A DNA stretch of 64,000 nucleotides, taken from NCBI RefSeq assembly GCF_000321225.1, contig NW_004451421.1:294286-358285 (forward strand). The letters are read 5' to 3'. The notes beneath the pieces were generated by a model. It was not told where the DNA came from, ran no database searches, and saw only the letters and a list, made by a program, of their open reading frames with translations. Of this stretch, positions 56,598-64,000 are shown piece after piece; positions within the stretch are counted from its first letter, which is position 1; every line of letters starts with the position of its first letter. Source of the stretch: Odobenus rosmarus divergens (taxonomy: Eukaryota > Chordata > Mammalia > Carnivora > Odobenidae). The position numbers and the translations under genes are program-made.

Positions 56598-56745
56598 AGC
56601 ATCAAGGTTATGGGCAGGAAGTAGAATCTGTGAGACCCTGGGCAAATTAGTTAACGTGTTTCAGCAGCCAGAGGATTGTTGTGAGGACTAGAGGGGTAAG
56701 GTGCTTAGCCCAGTGTCAGTAAGTGTCAGCTGCTGCGATTGCTAA
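56598..56745 (+). repeat. MIR fragment
   Basis: Sense MIR: GACCCTGGGCAAATTAGTTAACGTG...GGATTGTTGTGAGGACTAGAGGGGTAAGGTGCTTAGCCCAGTGTC. Confidence 0.7.
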
Positions 56746-57744
56746 TAACATGCTCCACTTCTTTAATTGTCTAACGTAATAAGCAACCGTACTGATCATA
56801 ACAACTTGATGACTGAATAACTCGATGGATGAATGCTTATTTCTTTCTCTTGATGGGGCCATTGACAAAGACCGGTATGCTACCTATATGGAAAAGCTGT
56901 TTTGGGTCGTGAGGGACCTCGTTTCTTGCAAAGCTTCTCCTTTTCTGGAAAGCCTTCTCCCCACTTGGGCAAAGTTTGGAGTATCTGAACTTTCCTTTCT
57001 TCAATCAGGTCAGGCGATCCTGTGCAGGGGGGAACCAACACCAAAGGCCAAGGAATGGGCTCCAACACCCCAACTCATTAATATCGTCAGCATCCTAACA
57101 AATGGGAGGCCGGAGAGCCAGACAGAGCAGCCACTTGGTCACAATGCGGGGGTCTGCCCCGGGGCCCTGCGCACATTGAGCGGACGGGCACAAGTGCCAT
57201 CCATATTTCTTTGCACAGCCCCGGCCCCCACCTCCCATGTCAGCCTGCTGAGCGGGCTTGGCTGTGGTTCTCGTACTTCACAGAGATTTAGTCCTCAAGA
57301 CTGACCTACATGGACGTATGTATCTAAATTCACAAAAGCTTGAGTGTGATGGCAAGCAACAAAAGGTCAGAGGAAAAGCAGGCAAGGCGTTTAAATCAAA
57401 ATGATGAAACTGGGTAATTTCATTAGCAACAGTTGTATTTACTGGAAGTCACAGATGGTGCAGTTTAGCTCATAGCCAAGTTTTTAGGACAAAATAAGAA
57501 TGAAGAAAGAAATATTTCAAGGGAGAGGTGGTTAAAAATTAAATAGGCACCAGATGGCTCAAGATTGTCCTTCCTATAAATTTGGTGAACGAAGGCATGC
57601 TGAATCCAAAGCTTTCTGAATGGGATTAGAACTTGAAAAGGGACTTTAACAATATATAAATAAGGCCTTTAAAAGAGGGAGATATCAAGTGTGAAATTTA
57701 TTGAATGGAGGTGACAGTTAATTATATAAACCATTTTACATTTC
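56746..57744. other. Unique, GC-richer block with a 159-codon open frame
   Basis: An open frame runs 56825-57304 on the plus strand, the longest ATG-started frame outside recognised repeats. It begins MDECLFLSLDGAIDKDRYAT and has no recognised domain, signal peptide or membrane segment. No ribosome-context or splice signals single it out. It lies in GC-richer sequence, where long frames occur by chance, so I do not call it a gene. Confidence 0.3.
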
Positions 57745-57793
57745 ATTGATTTTATTTAGCATTTATTGAGAACCTACTGTATGCTAGGTCTTT
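57745..57793 (-). repeat. L2 3' end scrap, antisense
   Basis: TTGATTTTATTTAGCATTTATTGAGAACCTACTGTATGCTAGG is the reverse of the L2 terminus. Confidence 0.6.
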
Positions 57794-58074
57794 TTTTTTT
57801 TTTAACATCTGATATAAAGGAAGGTTATATTTTCCTGGAATGTCAGAAAACCCCTCGCTTAGGCTAAGTAAGAGAGGGCAAGCATGGCTTTGAAATGCAT
57901 TTGGCTATGGGGACACACTTGTTTCTCCTCTGGTGAATTTGGTGAGAAATAACTTCAGTGATTTCACACCTTCAGAGATTGAAACCTAAACTCTTTACCA
58001 TGCACAGAGCCATTCAGGAGCCATTTGACATCTCTGGACTTGGAGTTCTCCAAGCTTCTATGTGTCGGATCGTC
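57794..58074. other. Mostly unique sequence
   Basis: A poly(T) run opens it; the right end (57975-58015) may be L2. Nothing else. Confidence 0.35.
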
Positions 58075-58150
58075 TGAGGGACCTACATTTCACCAAGCAA
58101 CCCCACTGATGCTATTGTACTACTAAGGATGAGAACCACTGTTCTAGACT
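58075..58150. mobile_element. MER5-like hAT remnant
   Basis: GGATGAGAACCACTGTTCTAGA resembles the terminal repeat of MER5-type elements. Short and uncertain. Confidence 0.4.
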
Positions 58151-58184
58151 ATTCTCTTACCTGTTGTCATCATATCTTCCATTC

Positions 58185-58365
58185 AGTGTGCTGAGAGCTA
58201 GTTGCCTCTCCCTGAACTCCCATGCCTCGTGCCCTACACCTTTGCACGTGGTATCCCCAAAAGCACTTTGCTATTTTGTTCTCACGTTCACTCCCTCCCT
58301 CCCTCAAGTCTCAGTTTAAGAACACATCTTCTCTGGAAACACCTTTCTTGCTACCAGAGGGCAGA
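58185..58365 (+). repeat. L2 fragment, sense
   Basis: GCCTCGTGCCCTACACCTTTGCACGTGGTATCCCC...CAAGTCTCAGTTTAAGAACACATCTTCTCTGGAAACACC matches L2 3' ORF2 sequence. Confidence 0.72.
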
Positions 58366-59589
58366 CCATGTAGAGCCATTGCATTAAGAACTTGGACTGG
58401 TACTCTGGGTGGTTTTGAGTAGAGGAGAAACAAGATATGACATGAGTTTAGGAGGCTTATTCTGAGAGTGTCTGTACTCATAGTGATAAAGTAGCTTTTA
58501 TTGGATTAACCCTCCTGCTGATATAAACTATGGACAATATATGGAACAATTGTTTAAAGGCACTGGAAAGAAATACGTAGCAGGCAGAAGCTGGAGGGGG
58601 ACTTGACATTTGAAATAAGGGAAGGATATTGAGCAAGGCCCTTATCTTAAGGCTTTTCTCTTGAGGGCACTTCCAGTCTGTGCAAGGTATAGTGGGGAAG
58701 CTCAAGTGGAAAGCCCTACTGATACTGGCTATCAGGGCTGCCAAAGCTATGGGTAATCGAGGCAGGAATATTGAAACGTGGTGGCCATCAAAAGCTGTGT
58801 ACAAGCTTCCCTCAATTCCTTGGCTGCCCCCTGAATTGTGCATACAGAGTGAGATTCCAGGACCCCAGAGGAAAAATGACAGATCACTACGAGGGCTCAG
58901 TAGAGATTTCTGCCTTTGTAAGGAGACAGTTTGGAATTGAATCCTGCCAAGACATAGAGGGACTGGGTAAACACCCTGAGCTTATCATTAAAACCCCAGG
59001 AAGACCACACGTTATAGTAAAAGATCACATTTTAGAACTAAGGCACTGATATAGACCTGCCCTAACAAAGCCTAAAACCAAGCTTCCACTAGTTCAAGGT
59101 GATCCCCTGGTAATTTAGATGTCTGCAGAGACAAAACTCAGCACTCTTCAGAGGAAGCTCTATGACATATTGTTCACAATGCCTATATACTTTTAATGAT
59201 AGAATTCCCTAGGTAGAAGAGGCTGGGGATATATGCATTTTAAGATTTTATATCCTTTGCCTGTTTGTTTGATTTCTACCTATTGGAAAAAAAAATCTCT
59301 ATCCTTAAATTATTTCAAATAAGTAATACCCTACTGTAAATACTTTTGATTGTCAGGGTCCCGAGACACTCCGTGACATTTTCAGTGTTACTCTTTGGTG
59401 TAGTTGGAAGCTGGCTACTTATCTTTAGGTCACTATGCACATTTTTTCCACAGCTCTAGCTCTGTTTCCCTTTACAGGCTCTGACACTACTCTGTTTTAA
59501 TTCTTGCTAATTTCATTAGAGACATATGTGATGTTTCCAATATTTTGGCCTCCCAGTTCCTTGAGCTCTTCTTGCCAATGATTGTGTTT
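58366..59589. other. Unique sequence
   Basis: About 1.2 kb with no recognised gene or repeat. Frames of up to 121 codons (58478-58843 -) show no domain. Confidence 0.4.
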
Positions 59590-60102
59590 TACAAATTCAG
59601 CCACTCACTTTCAAGGTGAAATCGTAAACCTTGTCATTCCTAGTAACTGCAGTGCCACCACCTCCGTTCCAAGTTTCCATCTCTCTGATCTCTACCTTCT
59701 CTCTGACTTACTTCCTTTCCTGTGCCAGCTCCAACAACCCTTTGCCTGTTAGCCATTGATCCACTGACATTATGTCTCTCTCTCACTTTCCAGAAGCCTC
59801 CCCTTCTGGCCTTACCATTTCCATTCCTATGCATACTGCCGCCTCCCTCGCCTCTCTCCCACTTCTACATTCTGGCTTGATTAACCACAAACCTGGTGAA
59901 ACCCAGCCATGTGTCCCCCACAGTGTCCACGTGCCTTTGCACATGGAGCCAAACACAAAACCGAGGTGAGGGCTTGAACAGAGCTCTCTGGGCTGTTCTC
60001 TCTCCTCCCCTCTGAGACAGTTGTTTTCACTTTCTCCTTTCTCCTCAAAGCTCCCAAATCTCTTTCTTGTTCTTCCATTAGACCTTGCCTCCTATGTCAC
60101 TG

Positions 60103-60133
<31 letters not shown>

Positions 60134-60500
60134 AACTTTAAGAAAGAAGGGACCAGCAAAGAAATTCCACTGACTCACCAGCACATCTCCCCGCAGCCCC
60201 TTCCATGCTGTGCCATTTCTTCTGCCTGCGCTATGGTTGAAAACCCGAGAGGTCCTACCCCTCCAATCAGGCACTGCCCCTCAAGGGTACTGCTCCAGCA
60301 CGTCTCTCTTTTCCCTCTTAGAACATCAACTGTTTCTCTCTCCACTGGATCATTCCCAACAGCATACAGATCTATCTTAAAAATTAAAACTCTTTGACTC
60401 CACGTTCCCCTTTAACAACTGCCCTGTCACTCCTCATTACAGCCACTCTCCTCAAAAGTGCTGTCTCTGGTTGCTGCCCAGTGTAACTCTTGAACTCTTT
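59590..60500 (+). repeat. Ancient L2/CR1-type LINE ORF2 region
   Basis: Sense fragments in the order of an old CR1-clade LINE: AACTGCAGTGCCACCACC, CCATGTGTCCCCCACAG, CTTCCATTAGACCTTGCCTCCTATGTCACTGAAAAAC, CTCTCCACTGGATCATTCCCAACAGCATACAGATC, and CTTTGACTCCACGTTCCCC...CTCCTCAAAAGTGCTGTCTCTGG (the region before the RT catalytic motifs). All frames are decayed. A (CAAAA)n run interrupts at 60104-60135. Confidence 0.6.
60104..60135. repeat. (CAAAA)n simple repeat
   Basis: AAAAACAAAACAAAACAAAACAAAAC run. Confidence 0.93.
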
Positions 60501-60554
60501 CATCTTTGCAGTATCTCAGGATCATATAGGACGTGGTTCAGTAGAGTGGTATAT

Positions 60555-60712
60555 TGTCTTTTTATTTTTTCTTTAAGCAACATTGTATTTCAGTGGAGTT
60601 ACGGGTAATCATGATTTTCTTCCTTTTACTTATTTGTTCTTTCTAAATTTTCTATGATGAATATGCAATACTTTGGTTAAAGTGGGAAACAATAAAATTA
60701 TATAAAAAGAAA
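60555..60712 (+). mobile_element. L1M 3' terminus
   Basis: CTTTTACTTATTTGTTCTTTCTAAATTTTCTATGATGAATATGCAATAC...AATAAAATTATATAAAAAG is the end of an old L1M 3' UTR. Strongly 5'-truncated. Confidence 0.6.
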
Positions 60713-60774
60713 CACCATATTTTATGAATAATTTACAATCAATTTTTATAGCGAAAATTGGCAGTGGGTTGGAG

Positions 60775-60950
60775 TGGAATGGGCATTGGGCCTGGGGCCA
60801 GTTCTACTCTTGACTTGCTCTTGAGAAGCCACTTAAATTCTCTGAATTTTAGATTCCTCAGCTGTGAAGGGAAGAAACTGCCATTTTCTCAGCCTTCCTT
60901 TCAACAGTGCTGTGAAGATCTTAAAAGAAAATAGATGTGAATATGTTTTG
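60775..60950 (+). repeat. MIR
   Basis: Sense MIR: GAAGCCACTTAAATTCTCTGAATTTTAGATTCCTCAGCTGTGAAGGGAAG...GTGCTGTGAAGATC. Confidence 0.75.
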
Positions 60951-61839
60951 GGGGACTACACAAATGTCAGCTCTTAGTACCCCTTACCCAGACATTTACT
61001 GTGAGTTACATGGATGACATCTTCCTTACACTAATGAGAAAACAGGGATAATGAGGTGAGGCAGGCTTAAAGCCACATGAAAGGTGAGCACTAAGAAGAT
61101 CAGGTTTTGATGCTTCTGGGCCAGATTTTTCCCTGCATCCCAATTTCTTCATTTATCCCATTTCCAAAATATCCAGCAAGATGGAGTCATCTTCTCCCCA
61201 TCAAAAATGGCTGTAAGGGTTGCTGACAAAAAGGGGTACTGTGAAGGCATCTTGGACCACCAGATGCTATGGAGGTATTGACTGAATGTCCTTGGGTTTT
61301 TAACATCTGTTAGAGAGGATACTCCTTAACCATATGGAACCTTCACAGAAATTGGTCTGATAGTTTCATTGCATGCCAATGACAACACCAGGGCCTGCTT
61401 GCGTGTAGGTGCTCTGACATGTGTGCATGTGGAATGTGAAGCATTTGTGTCAGCTGTTTGACTCCTACTGTTTTCTCTATTTTCCTCACCTGACTTGGTT
61501 TGGAGTTCTAGTAAGTACAACTTACTTGCTGATATCTCAGAGGGAGTAGATTTGGTGCATCCCCAGGTCTGACCCATTCCCAGTGTTAATCACCTGCTGG
61601 ATGAAGTACTTCCCTTTTTACCTGTCCTCAAATTTCGCCCTTTATCTCCTAGTCCCCGAGATGTGGTGAAAGAGCTCCTATTTTCACTGGGGCAAGTAAT
61701 TGGTAAGGCACTGAACTGATAAATGTTTTCCTTCACTGCCCAGCCCTCTGTGTTTTGAGCCAGAGGCTCCCAGTTCCCAGGAGGATGTTTCTCCCTGCTT
61801 TCCACCAATCACCTTCCCTATCCTTCACAAAGAAGCAAA
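60951..61839. other. Mostly unique sequence
   Basis: 60985-61120 may hold a decayed antisense MIR (ATGAGAAAACAGGGATAATGAGGTGAGGCAGGC). Nothing else recognised. Confidence 0.35.
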
Positions 61840-62070
61840 TAGTGTTTCCTGAATGTTTACTTGGTGCCAGGGATATTCATATACTTTGCTCTCTTTAGTC
61901 ATCAGGACAGCCTTTTAAGGTACATATTAACCCAGTTAACTGAAACTCTCTGCCTCCCCCACCCCCCGGCCATGTAGAGATGTAGAGATGAACTGAAGCT
62001 CAGAAAATAAGCCACGAGGCTGGAATTTGAAGTAAACTCTCTCTAATTCTAGAGCAGAACTTTTTCTGCC
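61840..62070 (-). repeat. MIR, antisense
   Basis: CTTGGTGCCAGGGATATTCATATACTTTGCTC...GAACTGAAGCTCAGAAAATAAGCC...GGCTGGAATTTGAAG matches antisense MIR. A C-rich insertion lies at 61955-61968. Confidence 0.7.
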
Positions 62071-62739
62071 ATCCCAAGTGTTTTCTTCAAGGCTTTTCCT
62101 CTTTAAAGTTTTCCTTGACAACCCCTCCCTCTTTACCCACCAAAATGAGAGGAATTATTTGATCCCATGCTTCCCCAACCTTCATCTTTCCCTATGGGAG
62201 AACACATATATTTTTAATTTTGTCCTTGAGTATGCTGGGATGCTGACCAAATCCATCCAGACAGGGACACTTGGAGCTGCTTCACACTCAACAGAGGAGT
62301 TTCCTGGGGGAGGAGAAGGGCTCCACCCAAAAGGCTTAGAAATGACATGTTGGTTTTCTTGATAATTGGATTGTTAGAGTTTTCAGGGAAAGAGTCTGAA
62401 TCCAGAGAAGCACAATCTAAATGTAAATGAATGTTTACATGGGTATTTGGAGGGACTCTGGGGTTGGAATACTGATGTGGTGGTGCTTCATAATGTGCAG
62501 GGAGCTGATTTTTGCAGGCCAGGGGTGGGAAATTACCCCTCCTCCATCTGCTCCTGTCTCAATAGAGAGAAATGGATCTGCTCTGGCTTAAGGGCCTCAC
62601 TGAGCCTGTTTAAGCCACGTTGTCAATCAGTTGATGAAAACACAATAACAGAAAAACACTTATGGAGCTATAAAAGGAGCTACAGAAATGGCCCCAGCCT
62701 CTCAGTAGTTACAGTCCAACCAGATTGCCCTTAGGGAAT
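62071..62739. other. Unique sequence
   Basis: Nothing recognised. Confidence 0.4.
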
Positions 62740-63010
62740 CTGTCTTGTCTACCAGTCCACCATCTCCTTTGTCCTTGACCTCCCTGCTGCACTTCACACG
62801 GTGGATGGCTGCTCTTCCTCATCTGCTCAGCTCTCAGGGAGCGCAGGACTCAAGACTTGAGCTTTTGCTCTTAGCTCTGCTTTCTGTCCCCCAGACAGCT
62901 CATCTGCCCTCTTTGCCGTGATGGCCCCCTCTACTGATCGTTCTTCTCCACATTTGGACTCATGGGTACAGCATCCTCCCAGCCAAGTGCTCAGATCGTA
63001 TTCTCAAGAA
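62740..63010 (+). repeat. L2/CR1-type RT fragment
   Basis: Sense fragment containing a decayed RT motif-A region: GTCCTTGACCTCCCTGCTGCACTTCACACGGTGGATGG would encode VLDLPAALHTVDG, against the family pattern LDLSAAFDTVDH, where the first catalytic aspartate is changed or lost. It follows the 59590-60500 piece in LINE order and may be the same copy. Not functional. Confidence 0.55.
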
Positions 63011-63334
63011 TGACCTGTCTCCTTGCAGGTAGAAAGCATAGTTAATGCTATTGTATGCCTGCAAGGGCAGAGCCCATAGTAGAAGCTCAGAAACTGTTTT
63101 GTAATTCCTGCACACAAAATCAAACACAGTGTTCAGCTTTCAACAGATATGTAATGAATGTGGATGTAATGCATACTTTTACGATTAATACAAGAAAACA
63201 GATAGCATGTGTAATCATGTGGTCCCTCCTCCATCCTACCCTCTACCAGGCTAAAGGATATGTGAAGACAAGAGAAGATTTTCTCTCAGATGGGGAGTAA
63301 GTGTATGATTAAGAATACTGTTCGTTCCCTCTGT
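63011..63334. other. Unique sequence
   Basis: Nothing recognised. Confidence 0.4.
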
Positions 63335-64000
63335 TCAGTTAATTCACTTAAAAACTATTTATTGAGCCTCTACTATGTCCCAGACAGGCCGTGTGCTAGG
63401 TGCTAAAATGTGATTATAACTTGCTGTGCTCTCTGGGAGATCACAGTCTGGAAGAAGAGACAGACAAGTACAGGAGGTTTGCAGTGCGGCACGACAGGGG
63501 TCGGCTCCATATGGGCAGATGCAGCTGTTGGGAGGCAGGGAAGACTGTCAGAAAAGCATTCTAAGGAACAGGAATATCTGAGTTTTGTTGAAAAAGCTAG
63601 ATAGAAATGTGCTAGGCAAGAAGAAGGAGGGAGCATGGCAGGCAGAGAGCGCTGTCTAGGCAGAGGCTGGGATGAGCTAAGACAACAGTGTGGGAGGCGT
63701 GTGAGTGGCTTATCACTGGGGCATTACTGAAGTGTCAGGAAGAATGGCGAGGAATGGGGGGCCAAGAGAAGAAAAAGACCCAGAGGGACCCCCGCCTGCG
63801 GCCTATCCTGAGGCCATGCGGAGCAAGTGGAGGGCTACAGCAGAGGAGAGGCATGGCCCTGAGCAGCTGTAAAAACATAGACAGGAGCAGGGTGGGGCTG
63901 CAGGCCCAGAGACCTGTTCTAAGCCTATTGAAACAGTCCAGGAGAGAGAAGATGAAGGGGGAGAGAGGAGAGAGATGCGAGAGGTGCATTTTTGCCACCA
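63335..64000 (-). repeat. L2 LINE 3' part, antisense
   Basis: Reverse L2: AACTATTTATTGAGCCTCTACTATGTCCCAGACAGGCCGTGTGCTAGGTGC, CTCTGGGAGATCACAGTCTGGAAG, then the upstream part with CAGAGGAGAGGCATGG, AGCAGGGTGGGGC and GAAACAGTCCAGGAGAGAGAAGATGA. It runs to the window edge. Confidence 0.78.

Noticed and set aside
1..64000. CRISPR arrays, phage, insertion sequences, operons or riboswitches
   Set aside because: None seen; the direct repeats here are SINE/L1 TSDs and simple repeats, and the sequence is mammalian.

Overview
The window is nuclear DNA from a carnivoran mammal, most likely a caniform of the arctoid group (bear, seal or mustelid relatives). The diagnostic evidence is nine or more tRNA-Lys-derived carnivore SINEs (SINEC; head GGGGCGCCTGGGTGGCTCA, tail A-rich) and L1 copies with carnivore-type 5' and 3' UTRs. 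Several SINEs carry a dimer-like GACACAGCGAGAGAGG block that I associate with arctoid SINEC subfamilies; the group assignment is inference. No bacterial, viral or plasmid features are present, and no complete host protein-coding gene was recognised in 64 kb. The window reads as intergenic or deep intronic sequence.

Layout. 1-2137 is the 5' end of an antisense L1: a CpG-rich promoter/5' UTR about 2 kb long, with the first 38 codons of ORF1 at the left edge and a younger SINE inserted in it. 2.9-8.9 kb is stacked old L1 (HAL1/L1M-like sense, then L1M antisense) with younger insertions. 8.9-25 kb is mostly unique sequence with MIR and L2 fossils, including a long L2 at 18.3-19.2 kb. 25.6-27.2 kb is a MaLR LTR followed by a SINE that was split by a 5'-truncated L1. 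28.3-29.0 kb has two SINEs, one of them splitting a MIR. 29-39 kb is unique sequence with MIR, L2, MER5A and one SINE. Two near-identical 5'-truncated L1 3' ends lie at 39.2 and 46.8 kb in the same orientation. 49.6-53.9 kb is one old L1 whose 5' part is inverted, the pattern expected from twin priming. 54-64 kb is unique sequence with MIR, L2, hAT-type MER elements and decayed L2/CR1-type reverse transcriptase sequence.

How it works together: there is no operon-like or pathway content. The visible biology is the layered history of retrotransposition (L2/MIR oldest, then MaLR, HAL1/L1M and hAT-MER, then carnivore L1 and SINEC), dated relatively by nesting and by target-site duplications (TSDs), many of which can be read directly. 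A few stretches look like possible exons (splice signals around open frames) or conserved non-coding DNA. These are weak single-sequence calls and are given low confidence. No previously undescribed biological system was found. The best second-look items are the twin-primed L1, the L1 promoter region with its long open frames, and the possible exons. Repeat family names come from recalled consensus sequences; no database search was run, and boundaries without a stated TSD are approximate.
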